DNA of 15,354 nt from JBBQWZ01 sp043788745 (GTDB lineage Bacteria; Acidobacteriota; Terriglobia; Bryobacterales; Bryobacteraceae). Under the pieces are notes generated by a model, which saw only the letters and a program-made list of their open reading frames with translations, was not told where the DNA came from and ran no database searches. How positions within the stretch are numbered: position 1 is the first letter of the stretch; each line of letters opens with the position of its first letter. The position numbers and the translations under genes were made by a program. Below are positions 1 through 6,556 of this stretch, in pieces. Location: positions 1 to 15,354 of the forward strand of contig JAYVTO010000204.1 of NCBI GenBank assembly GCA_043788745.1, read 5' to 3'.

Positions 1-1
1 G

Positions 2-187
2 CGCACGAAGCCCGACGAAGTCGGGCGCAGTAAGCGGGTGAGCGGCCAACAAGAAGCACCAAATGAACCACCTACAGCCACCCCTGGCTTCGTTCGGCAC
101 ACCCCGGAACACCCACCGGCACCCGCCGAAAACCAGCAGGAAATCGCTGCTGAATCGAGCCGGAACGAGGAAGAACAAGCCGCCTAA
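2..187 (+). CDS. C-terminal tail of an unidentified protein (5' partial)
   Basis: The frame starting at base 2 is open to a TAA at 185-187, giving about 61 residues with no start in the window, so any gene begins to the left. The reading is rich in Glu, Pro, Ala, Gln and Asn and ends in an acidic EEEQAA run, which looks like a disordered tail. No domain is visible. GC-rich DNA stays open by chance over this length, and the first bases include a short perfect palindrome, so this could also be repeat-derived intergenic sequence. The frame one base over (63-266) is Pro/Arg/His-rich and looks like a shadow. Confidence 0.35.
   Translation, partial: RTKPDEVGRSKRVSGQQEAPNEPPTATPGFVRHTPEHPPAPAENQQEIAAESSRNEEEQAA
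10..26. repeat. perfect 7-bp inverted repeat
   Basis: GCCCGAC and GTCGGGC flank a GAA loop. It falls inside the probable coding tail at the left edge. There is no T-run after it, so it does not look like a rho-independent terminator. It resembles the other small GC-rich palindromes in this window in size and loop length. Confidence 0.4.
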
Positions 188-244
188 CCACCACCATCAA
201 CAACCTCGCGCCAGCGCACGAACCCGACGTGTGTCCGCACGCAG

Positions 245-250
245 TATAAT
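245..250 (+). promoter_or_regulatory. consensus -10 box for the receiver-XRE gene
   Basis: A perfect TATAAT ends 12 bases before the ATG at 263. Transcription would be expected to start near 257, leaving a leader of only about six bases. No Shine-Dalgarno sequence lies between the box and the ATG. I see no good -35 hexamer 16-18 bases upstream (the bases there read ACCCGA), so the promoter rests on the -10 alone. Confidence 0.5.
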
Positions 251-262
251 CGCCAAAGCAGC

Positions 263-916
263 ATGACCGACCCCGTCACGGAAGCCGCCCTTCCCCAACC
301 CGCCGCCGGATCGCCTTCGATCTACGTCGCCGTCCTCGACGACGACATCGACTTCCGCAACTACATCGAGGATCTGCTGAAAGACGAAGGCTCCTACGCC
401 GTCCGGACCTTCGAGCGCCCGGAGCATCTGCTTGCTGCCGGCGAAGAGAACGTGCCCGACATCGTTCTGCTCGACATGAAGATGGGCGAGCACAAAGGCG
501 AAAAGGTCCTGGAACAGTTGCTGGCGCGCTGGCCCGGCCTCTGCGTCATCGTCGTCACCGGCTACCCCTCACTCGAAGACATGCGGACGACATTCCGGAT
601 GAAGGTCTTCGACTACATTGCGAAGCCGTTCTCGATCGCCCAATTACGCGACGCCCTCAAGCGGGCCTCCGAAACGTTCGCGCTCGGCCGCACTTTGCAG
701 GACCGCCTTCGGGAGCGCCTGGGCCACGCCATCAAAATGCTGCGCGTCGAGCGCGACTGGTCGCTCAAAGATGTCGCGGCTGCCACGCACTTGAGCGTCT
801 CGCAGATCAGTTCCATTGAACGCGGTGCAAACCTGCCCTCGATCGAGAGCATGCTCGCGATCTGTCACGCGTTTCAAACAAAGCCCTCCGAATTGCTGGC
901 TTCGATTGAGTTTTGA
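263..916 (+). CDS. Response regulator: receiver domain fused to XRE-type HTH
   Basis: This is a cytoplasmic two-component regulator of 217 residues. Residues about 20-136 form a CheY-like receiver. The acidic cluster D26-D27-D28, phospho-acceptor D71 in the LLDMKMG stretch, T99 in VVTGYP, and K121 in the AKPF motif are all present, so it should be phosphorylatable. Residues about 151-212 form a Cro/C1-type helix-turn-helix with the typical SLKDVAAATHLSVSQISSIERG pattern (two overlapping segments of it are diagnostic: SLKDVA and QISSIERG). A receiver joined to an XRE domain is much rarer than OmpR-, NarL- or NtrC-type outputs. No histidine kinase is encoded nearby, so it is an orphan here and its signal and targets are unknown. 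The ATG is chosen because it follows a TATAAT box closely and directly precedes the receiver. Confidence 0.9.
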   Translation: MTDPVTEAALPQPAAGSPSIYVAVLDDDIDFRNYIEDLLKDEGSYAVRTFERPEHLLAAGEENVPDIVLLDMKMGEHKGEKVLEQLLARWPGLCVIVVTGYPSLEDMRTTFRMKVFDYIAKPFSIAQLRDALKRASETFALGRTLQDRLRERLGHAIKMLRVERDWSLKDVAAATHLSVSQISSIERGANLPSIESMLAICHAFQTKPSELLASIEF

Positions 917-986
917 GAGTGCGCTCAGAGTTCGTCGAGGATCTGACTAAGGCCTTTACCCCATCGAAGTCAACGGCGATTCGCCG

Positions 987-992
987 TAGGAT
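987..992 (+). promoter_or_regulatory. -10-like hexamer six bases before a GTG start
   Basis: TAGGAT is followed by six bases and then the GTG at 999. That spacing would put the transcription start at or beside the start codon, which is the arrangement expected for a leaderless mRNA. The hexamer 17 bases upstream, TCGAAG, matches the -35 consensus at three of six positions. Confidence 0.4.
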
Positions 993-998
993 AAAGCT

Positions 999-1940
999 GT
1001 GAGACTTGTATTGTTTGCGCTCGCCGGATGCCTCGCCGCCTTCGCCGACTCCCATCCGCGCATCTGGTCGCTGGCCTCACCCGATGCCACTTCGCTCGTC
1101 GGAATCCAGTGGCAGACGGTGCGGAACTCCGTGTTCGGCGAAGCCTTTCGCGCCGAGTTCGCACCGGGCGGCAGTCTCGATCTTCCCGATTTCGAGTGGC
1201 TACAAGTGACCGATCAGCTCCTGATCGCCGGCCCTGAAGTGCTGGTGATCGCAACGGGAGCGTATTCGAACGAATTCATGAAAGCGTTGCCCAAGGGTGT
1301 CGTGTATCGCAACGTCGCCATGCGCGGAACGTCGAAGCAAACGGCCGCCATGTTGAACGACCAAACGCTGCTGATGGGCACGCGCAAGGCCGTCCAGGCG
1401 GCGATCGACCGATCACTGAATGAGACGCGCAAGCCGAACTCCATGTTTGCGAAAGCCGCGGTTCTGGCGGGTTCGGACGACTTCTGGGTCGTCGCGCGTA
1501 AGCTGCCCGATCCCGTCGCGAGCGCCTTCCTGCCGTTGGACGCGATTGAAGACGAAGTAGAAGGCGTCGAAGGCGGAATCTCGTTCCGCGACGGATTGCA
1601 TGTTCACGGGACGCTGCGCGCATCGAGCGCCGCCCGCGCGAAAGGCGTGTCCGGACACGTGCAAAAGCTGCTGCCCGAGATGCCCGAGATCGCCCGCGGA
1701 ATGAACGTCGAACCCGTCGACGACGAAGTAAAGCTCGGCCTGTCGCTCAGTGCGGAGCAGGTGGCCACCGGGCTCAAGAATCCCAAGATTGTCGCCGACG
1801 CCTCGGCCTCGTCAAAGCCGGAAATTGCTGCCCCGAAGAAGCCCGACGAACCGCAAGTCATCCGCATTTACGGCCTCGACGAAGGCCCGCGCGAGATCGT
1901 TCTGAAGAAGCCCGACTCGTCGCAGCCTAACGAGAACTAG
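999..1940 (+). CDS. Secreted protein of unknown function
   Basis: 313 residues. The first 17 or so form a Sec signal peptide (a short basic start, hydrophobic LVLFALAGCLAAF, then a small-residue cleavage region), so it should be periplasmic, or a lipoprotein if the Cys is used. The body alternates hydrophobic and charged segments with no motif I recognise. The last 60 residues are Pro/Lys/Ser-rich and probably disordered, ending in KKPDSSQPNEN. The start is GTG and has no Shine-Dalgarno sequence. Its TAG stop overlaps the stop of the convergent gene within the palindrome CTAG. The gene follows the regulator by 82 bases on the same strand, but nothing in the sequence links their functions. Confidence 0.75.
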   Translation: MRLVLFALAGCLAAFADSHPRIWSLASPDATSLVGIQWQTVRNSVFGEAFRAEFAPGGSLDLPDFEWLQVTDQLLIAGPEVLVIATGAYSNEFMKALPKGVVYRNVAMRGTSKQTAAMLNDQTLLMGTRKAVQAAIDRSLNETRKPNSMFAKAAVLAGSDDFWVVARKLPDPVASAFLPLDAIEDEVEGVEGGISFRDGLHVHGTLRASSAARAKGVSGHVQKLLPEMPEIARGMNVEPVDDEVKLGLSLSAEQVATGLKNPKIVADASASSKPEIAAPKKPDEPQVIRIYGLDEGPREIVLKKPDSSQPNEN

Positions 1941-2842
1941 CTTCTGAGACCCGCCAGTACGCCGCGCAGGAACCCGAAACTCCGCACGATGCCCGGTAGC
2001 GGATCCGTCTCGTTGATCTCGTACTCAAGCATCACGCCGCCCTGATACTTCATGCGCTTCAGCTCGCGGAAGATCGCGGCGATCGGCATCTTGCCGTCGC
2101 CAATATCCACCTGCGAATCCTTCGCCAGCTTGTCATCCTCAGATTGCAGGATCGCCAGATCCTTCACGTGCATGTCGAGCAACCGCGGGCCGGCGGCGCG
2201 AACTGCCGCGACCGGATCGGTGCCCGTGCGCGCGGTGTGGCCGATGTCGATGCAAAGGCCCATACGCGGATCGAGATCCTTCACGACGGCAAGCACAGAC
2301 TGCGGCGTCGGAAACTCCTTGTCCTCCGGCCCGTGATTGTGAACCGCAATCTGGATGTCATATTCCTTGACGAACTTCTCAAGCTTCGGAAGCGTAACCC
2401 GCGAAGGCGCGGCGACGAGCAACGGCATGCCGCTGGCCTTCGCATACTCGAACTTGCCGCGCATGTCGGCTTCGTCGTCCTTCTTGAAGTCAACGGTGCC
2501 GCCGCCGAGAACAATAAAGCCGGCATCGCGAATCTCTTTGACAGCCCTCACGCGGTCCGCGTCTTTCATGCCGAACGGCATGTGCATGTCTTTCAGGTTG
2601 AGGTACGGCATGCGGACCTTCTTCGCCATCTGCAGCATGGTCTTGCGACCGAACTCGCGGAAGCTGTACGTGGCAATGCCGAGTTTGAGTTCGTCGGGAG
2701 CAGGCGGCGGCAAACGCTTCGGCTTGGCGGCAGGCGTTTGATCCTGCTCGACAGCATCGGCGTCTTCCAACGCCTGGGCGTTGAGGGCAACAAGGGAGGC
2801 GGCAGAGGCTCCGCGCAAGAGACCGCGTCTGGTAACGTTCAC
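1937..2842 (-). CDS. Tat-exported sugar phosphate isomerase/epimerase-like TIM-barrel protein
   Basis: 301 residues. A twin-arginine signal (TRRGLLRG at residues 4-11, then an Ala/Leu-rich stretch) is followed by a Pro/Lys linker. From about residue 50 there is an AP-endonuclease-family-2/xylose-isomerase-like barrel. Likely metal-site segments are the VHNHGPE stretch (H168, H170), CIDIGH (D199, H202), MHVKD (H225) and MLEYE (E273/E275), which fit the usual Glu/Asp/His ligand pattern of the family. The substrate cannot be told; relatives act on keto-sugars, inositols or sugar acids. The GTG start sits six bases after a TATAAT. A second exported member of the same fold lies at 8367-9302. Confidence 0.85.
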   Translation of the reverse strand: MNVTRRGLLRGASAASLVALNAQALEDADAVEQDQTPAAKPKRLPPPAPDELKLGIATYSFREFGRKTMLQMAKKVRMPYLNLKDMHMPFGMKDADRVRAVKEIRDAGFIVLGGGTVDFKKDDEADMRGKFEYAKASGMPLLVAAPSRVTLPKLEKFVKEYDIQIAVHNHGPEDKEFPTPQSVLAVVKDLDPRMGLCIDIGHTARTGTDPVAAVRAAGPRLLDMHVKDLAILQSEDDKLAKDSQVDIGDGKMPIAAIFRELKRMKYQGGVMLEYEINETDPLPGIVRSFGFLRGVLAGLRS

Positions 2843-2848
2843 AGCACG

Positions 2849-2854
2849 ATTATA
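2849..2854 (-). promoter_or_regulatory. consensus -10 box, probable leaderless promoter
   Basis: On the minus strand the bases read TATAAT and end six bases before the GTG start of the TIM-barrel gene. Transcription would be expected to begin on or next to the start codon. The hexamer 17 bases upstream reads TCCACT (three of six matches to TTGACA). No Shine-Dalgarno sequence is possible at this spacing. Confidence 0.55.
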
Positions 2855-2883
2855 CGCCGCGAATTCACCAAAGTGGAATCGGA

Positions 2884-3366
2884 CTACATCTTGTAGCGGC
2901 CCATGTCTTCGTCGTTAAGATTCTCAAGCCAACGCCGGAGCTCTTCGTTGTTGACCTTCTCCGAAACTGCGTTCGAGCGCGAGGTTTGCAGAACCTCTTC
3001 TTCGACGTAGATGGGGCAATCGAGGCGCAGCGCAATCGCCAGCGCATCGGAAGGACGCGAGTCGACGCTGATGAGCTGGCCGTTCTTCTCGAGCCAGATC
3101 ACGGCAAAGAATGTATCGTCGCGCAGGTCGCTGACGACCACTTTGCGGACCCCGGTTTCAAGCCCAGTGAGCAAGGTCTTGATCAAATCGTGCGTCATCG
3201 GCCGCGGCGTCGCGACCTTTTCGATTTCGAGCGCGATGGCGTTGGCTTCGTAAATCCCGACCCAGATGGGGAGAATCGAGTTGCCGGTGATATCCTTCAG
3301 CACGACGATCGGCATGTTGGTCACCGGATCCATCATGAGGCCGCGAATCTTCATTTCGACTTCCAT
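2884..3366 (-). CDS. Bifunctional nuclease family protein (DUF151/BFN domain)
   Basis: 160 residues. Residues 1 to about 135 match the BFN/DUF151 fold: the VVLKDITGNSILPIWVG strand pair near residues 21-37, an EANAIALE helix, and the SRPSDALAIALRLDCPIYVEE signature at about 103-123 (seen as SRPSDALAIALR followed by CPIYVEE). The tail (ELRRWLENLNDEDMGRYKM) is the acidic helix common at the end of these proteins. Plant and bacterial relatives have been reported to have DNase/RNase activity, but the cellular role is uncertain. It lies 20 bases downstream of miaB on the same strand, and its Shine-Dalgarno sequence overlaps the miaB stop codon, so the two are very likely one operon. Confidence 0.9.
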   Translation of the reverse strand: MEVEMKIRGLMMDPVTNMPIVVLKDITGNSILPIWVGIYEANAIALEIEKVATPRPMTHDLIKTLLTGLETGVRKVVVSDLRDDTFFAVIWLEKNGQLISVDSRPSDALAIALRLDCPIYVEEEVLQTSRSNAVSEKVNNEELRRWLENLNDEDMGRYKM

Positions 3367-3379
3367 AGTGTGTTTCGAG

Positions 3380-3388
3380 CCTCCTTCT
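3380..3388 (-). promoter_or_regulatory. Shine-Dalgarno sequence of the bifunctional nuclease gene
   Basis: The minus strand reads AGAAGGAGG. It overlaps the miaB TAG stop (3387-3389). The GGAGG core ends 13 bases before the ATG at 3366, slightly long but the only candidate. The overlap with the upstream stop suggests translational coupling. Confidence 0.6.
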
Positions 3389-4814
3389 ATTGAACGCTAC
3401 TGGCAGGATTCCGCACGGCGCCTACTGCTTCGCCGGCGAGCGAATTCGGACTCGCTCGCGTCACCCGGACCTGCGCATACTTTCCCGTGTACCTGGAGAT
3501 GATATCGCCTCCGGGCTGGCCGTGCGCGGCACCATCGCCCGACAGCGGCGACGGCATTTCGAGACTGAGGAAATTCAGCATCTTGTGTTGCGCCGTGCGG
3601 CCGATCCATTGGCCGGTCGCTTTGTTGAATCCTTCGATCATGACTTCTTCGACGCGGCCGACGTAATTCGCATTGCGGCGAATCTGGATCTGCCGCTGCT
3701 TCTCCTGCACAATCGCCAGGCGGCGGCCCTTCTCGTCTTCGGTCAAGTGATCGCCGAGCTTCAGCGCCGGCGTGTTGGGACGGCGCGAATACTTGAAACT
3801 GAACATCGCGTCGTACTCGACTTCATCCATCAACTGCAGAGTCTGCTCAAAATCTTCGTCCGTCTCGCCCGCGAAGCCGACGATGATGTCAGTGGTGATG
3901 GCGATGTCGCGCCTGGCGTTCTTCATCCACTCGATGCGCCGCATGTAGTCGTCTTTGGTGTAGAGGCGCTGCATTGCGGAGAGCAGGCGCGTGGAGCCGG
4001 TCTGCACGGGGAGGTGGACGTGATTGCAGATGGCCGGATTCTCGTCGATCGCGTCAATGATGTCCTTGACGAAGTCGCGCGGATGCGACGTTGTGAAGCG
4101 GACGCGTTCGATGCCCTTCACGTCGGCGGTCTTGCGGAGCAGCATCGCGAAGTCGTTGCCGATCGGGCGATCGCCCGAGATCGACGGATCGTAAAAGCTG
4201 GTCACGTTCTGGCCGAGCAGCTGAATTTCTGAATAGCCCAACCGCGCGAGCTGCCGCGCTTCGGCGAGGACGGATTCGGTGGTGCGGCTGCGCTCCGGCC
4301 CGCGCGTGAAGGGGACGACGCAATACGCGCAGCTCTTGTTGCAGCCTTCAATGATCGTGATGTAGGCGCGGTGCGGATTGTCGCGGCGCGTATACGGCGT
4401 ATCGAACGCCTCTTCGGTGTCGAGGCTTAGGCCCGTGACGCGGCGATTGCCATTCTCGATCTGCACCAGCAGTTCCGGCAGCTTGGCGTAGCTGGCGGAG
4501 CCGGCGACGAGCGAGACATGCGGCGCTTTGTCGAAGATCTTCTCGCCTTCCTGTTGCGCGACGCAGCCGATGACGGCGAAGACTTTCTGCTTTCCGTTCG
4601 AGTCCCTGCCCGCGGATTTCTTGAAGAGGTCGAGGCGATTGAATACCTTCTGCTCGGCCTTGTCGCGAATGGAGCAGGTGTTGTAGACAACGAGCTCGGC
4701 TTCTTCGACGGTTTGGACCTGCGAGTAGCCTTCGTGGACGAGCGTGCCAATGACCTTCTCGGAGTCATGAGCGTTCATCTGGCAGCCGAAGGTTTCGATG
4801 TAGAACGTCTTCAT
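3387..4814 (-). CDS. miaB: tRNA-2-methylthio-N6-dimethylallyladenosine synthase
   Basis: MiaB is a radical-SAM methylthiotransferase that converts i6A37 to ms2i6A37 in tRNAs reading UNN codons. The 475-residue protein has the full architecture. An N-terminal UPF0004 domain carries the three auxiliary-cluster cysteines C11 (TFGCQMN), C47 (YNTCSIRDKAE) and C84 (VIGCVAQ). The radical-SAM CX3CX2C site is C158, C162 and C165 (EGCNKSCAYCVVPFTRG). A C-terminal TRAM domain spans about 378-460. The NTCSIRDKAE stretch and length favour MiaB over MtaB or RimO. It is the first gene of a probable two-gene operon with the downstream nuclease, and is divergent from vapB across 116 bases. Confidence 0.96.
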   Translation of the reverse strand: MKTFYIETFGCQMNAHDSEKVIGTLVHEGYSQVQTVEEAELVVYNTCSIRDKAEQKVFNRLDLFKKSAGRDSNGKQKVFAVIGCVAQQEGEKIFDKAPHVSLVAGSASYAKLPELLVQIENGNRRVTGLSLDTEEAFDTPYTRRDNPHRAYITIIEGCNKSCAYCVVPFTRGPERSRTTESVLAEARQLARLGYSEIQLLGQNVTSFYDPSISGDRPIGNDFAMLLRKTADVKGIERVRFTTSHPRDFVKDIIDAIDENPAICNHVHLPVQTGSTRLLSAMQRLYTKDDYMRRIEWMKNARRDIAITTDIIVGFAGETDEDFEQTLQLMDEVEYDAMFSFKYSRRPNTPALKLGDHLTEDEKGRRLAIVQEKQRQIQIRRNANYVGRVEEVMIEGFNKATGQWIGRTAQHKMLNFLSLEMPSPLSGDGAAHGQPGGDIISRYTGKYAQVRVTRASPNSLAGEAVGAVRNPASSVQ

Positions 4815-4930
4815 CGTGAGGGGATATGCCCTTAGGTTAGCAGGACGTGGGAGACTGGCGGCGGAAGGCTTGGCGAGACGCTGGTTGGGCCTTCGGAGCG
4901 TGCTGTCTGATCTTACTAGGACTTACCGCG

Positions 4931-5200
4931 ATGATCGAAACCACAAAACTATCTTCTAAAGGGCAAGTTGTCCTCCCGAAGTCAATTCGCGAAGCGCATT
5001 CCTGGCCTCCGGGAACTGAGTTCACCATCGAGGACACCGGCAGCAGCATCATCCTACGTCCGACATCCCGATTTCGGCGTACGACTGTCGACGAGATGAC
5101 CGGATTCCTGGCCTATTCTGGAAAAGCGAAGACCGTCGAGGAGATGGACGAGGCGATCGCGGAGGCCGTAAGGGAGCGGGATGCGCGCCGTCGATACTAA
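4931..5200 (+). CDS. AbrB/MazE-fold antitoxin (VapB-type)
   Basis: 89 residues. The N-terminal swapped-hairpin DNA-binding segment is plain: TTKLSSKGQVVLPKSIRE, then PPGTEFTIEDTGSSIILRP. The C-terminal half (TVDEMTG and TVEEMDEAIAEAVRERDARRRY) is the acidic/helical part that would wrap the toxin. I chose the ATG at 4931 rather than an in-frame ATG at 4847, because the domain begins immediately after it and an AGGA lies about nine bases upstream; the extra 28 residues have no family match. The gene overlaps the PIN toxin by 20 bases. Such antitoxins normally bind their own promoter together with the toxin, but I see no clear operator palindrome in the 116-base upstream gap. Confidence 0.9.
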   Translation: MIETTKLSSKGQVVLPKSIREAHSWPPGTEFTIEDTGSSIILRPTSRFRRTTVDEMTGFLAYSGKAKTVEEMDEAIAEAVRERDARRRY

Positions 5201-5567
5201 CGTCCTGGTGCGGCTTCTGGTCAAGGACGAGGAACGGCAGACTGCGCGAACGGCAGCTTTACTCAAGCGGGAGAAATTTTGGATCGCGAAGACCGTGCTG
5301 CTGGAGTTGGACTGGGTGTTGCGAAAGTTATACGGCTTCGCCCGCCATGACTCTATCGCGGCGATCGAAGGGCTGTGCGGGATGGATGGGGCCACGATCG
5401 AGAACATTGAGGCAGTCGGCCTGGCATTGGACTGGGCACGCAAAGGACTCGATTTCGCGGATGCGCTGCATTGGGCGAGCAGGGGTCCGTCTGATGCCAT
5501 TTCAACTTTGGATCAGCGGTTTGCAAAGGCGGCAAGGAAGCTTGGTCTGGCCGTAGAGTTGGTTTAG
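5181..5567 (+). CDS. PIN-domain ribonuclease toxin (VapC-type)
   Basis: 128 residues, a normal size for VapC. PIN-domain acidic residues are in place: D5 in VDTNVLVR, E42 in VLLELDWVLRK, D94 in DFADALH and D111 in STLDQRF. These coordinate Mg2+ for RNA cleavage, so the toxin looks intact. The start overlaps the antitoxin end by 20 bases, as usual for antitoxin-first pairs, which ties their translation together. The RNA target cannot be read from sequence. The pair sits between miaB and the quinoprotein unit, with no mobile-element ends around it. Confidence 0.9.
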   Translation: MRAVDTNVLVRLLVKDEERQTARTAALLKREKFWIAKTVLLELDWVLRKLYGFARHDSIAAIEGLCGMDGATIENIEAVGLALDWARKGLDFADALHWASRGPSDAISTLDQRFAKAARKLGLAVELV

Positions 5568-5638
5568 CCTCCAGCCTCCACGAAAGGCCGCGAGTACCCA
5601 GCAGGCCGGCCATCGAGGCGCACTTCGCAAATAAGAAT

Positions 5639-6556
5639 CTACTTCGCCGACTTCAGGAACGGCGCTATCGCGGCGAGTTCTTCGCTGGTGTAGTTCGCGG
5701 TTGCCGCAGCGTGAGTCCAGAGGGAACCTGGAACGATCTCGACATCGCCTGGCGATAGCGTTCGGAGCACTGGCAGCGCGGAGCTGAGGTCGTAGACGCG
5801 CACCATCTCTTTCGTCTGCGCTATGAGAAGCACGGGGAACGATTCGCCGCTTTTCATCTTTGCGGTCGCGGTGTTCTTCGAAACGATGGCCTTAAGATCC
5901 GCGGTGACGCCCTTGAGTTCGGGACCGATTGGCGTGCCCCAACCGTCTGAAACGTGACAGGTACCGCAGCGTTGCGCTCCGCGTGTGGCGTCGAAGAAAA
6001 GATCGCGGCCGCGTTGGATCTCGGGTGGACGTTTCGCTGCGCGCGGCGGACGCGGGGGGCGCACGGGTGCCGGGGGCTCGGCAGAGAGCTTGATGACGTA
6101 GGCGATGACGGCTTTGAGATCCGGCTCCGGCAGGAGAGTTTTCCAGCCGGGCATCGGCGTTCCGGGGACGCCTTCGAGGGTTGCTTTCGTAATCTGCGAG
6201 ATCGGCAGGTTGCGACCGGCGAGCCCGGGGGCGCTGCTGCCGGGCGATCCGGCAAGGCCGTGGCAGTACCCTGTGGCGCAACTGCGATTGTAGACGGCAG
6301 TTCCGCGGGCGAGTTCGGCGTCGCTTTGGGCGAAGAGCGGGACGGCGAGGAGCGCTACGAATCCGCCGATTGAGCGTCGGATTCCCGCCTGTACGGGCTG
6401 GTGTAGTACGCGCGACCTTACGGTCGCGCCACGGGGCGGGGCCAGCACCGCAGATTCGGTCAAGTATCCGCTCACTTCGTTCGCGGTTCTTTGCTGAGAT
6501 CGGACGACTTCGTTGGCGGTTGTTTGCTGAGATCGGACGACTTTCGAGGCGGTCAT
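5639..6556 (-). CDS. Diheme c-type cytochrome, partner of the PQQ dehydrogenase
   Basis: 305 residues as read from the ATG whose first bases overlap the quinoprotein stop (ATGA), so translation is probably coupled. Residues 59-77 (RRSIGGFVALLAVPLFAQ) form the signal peptide. Domain 1 (about 78-158) has an unusual CX4CH heme site, C93-ATGY-C98-H99, with M135 (TPMPGW) as likely sixth ligand. A Pro/Arg linker follows. Domain 2 has a normal CXXCH at C197-H201 and a longer C-terminal part. It would accept electrons in the periplasm from the dehydrogenase. The oddity is residues 1-55: two and a half 11-residue repeats (NEVVRSQQ core), then a palindrome-encoded stretch. No ATG, GTG or TTG occurs between residue 32 and the signal core, so at least part of the extension must be translated. 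Confidence 0.85.
   Translation of the reverse strand: MTASKVVRSQQTTANEVVRSQQRTANEVSGYLTESAVLAPPRGATVRSRVLHQPVQAGIRRSIGGFVALLAVPLFAQSDAELARGTAVYNRSCATGYCHGLAGSPGSSAPGLAGRNLPISQITKATLEGVPGTPMPGWKTLLPEPDLKAVIAYVIKLSAEPPAPVRPPRPPRAAKRPPEIQRGRDLFFDATRGAQRCGTCHVSDGWGTPIGPELKGVTADLKAIVSKNTATAKMKSGESFPVLLIAQTKEMVRVYDLSSALPVLRTLSPGDVEIVPGSLWTHAAATANYTSEELAAIAPFLKSAK
6410..6429. repeat. palindromic repeat inside the cytochrome c frame
   Basis: GCGCGACC and GGTCGCGC form a perfect 8-bp stem around a TTAC loop. The 20 bases 6405-6424 recur identically at 15221-15240. It encodes about seven residues of the cytochrome's N-terminal extension, upstream of the signal peptide, in a place where such palindromes would usually be intergenic. 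Confidence 0.75.
6475..6556. repeat. 33-bp tandem repeat, about 2.5 copies, inside the cytochrome c frame
   Basis: Copies at 6475-6507 and 6508-6540 differ at two positions; a degenerate partial third copy runs to 6556. The shared core reads TTGCTGAGATCGGACGA. Since 33 is divisible by three, each copy adds 11 residues (core NEVVRSQQ) without changing frame, so copy number could vary harmlessly. The last partial copy carries the ATGA overlap with the upstream gene. Confidence 0.85.

Noticed and set aside
63..266. 67-codon plus-strand frame at the left edge
   Set aside because: Pro/Arg/His-rich composition, no family, and it overlaps the regulator start; the frame starting at base 2 is more coding-like.
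6475..6556. CRISPR-like repeat
   Set aside because: The 33-bp units are directly adjacent, with no spacers and no cas genes.
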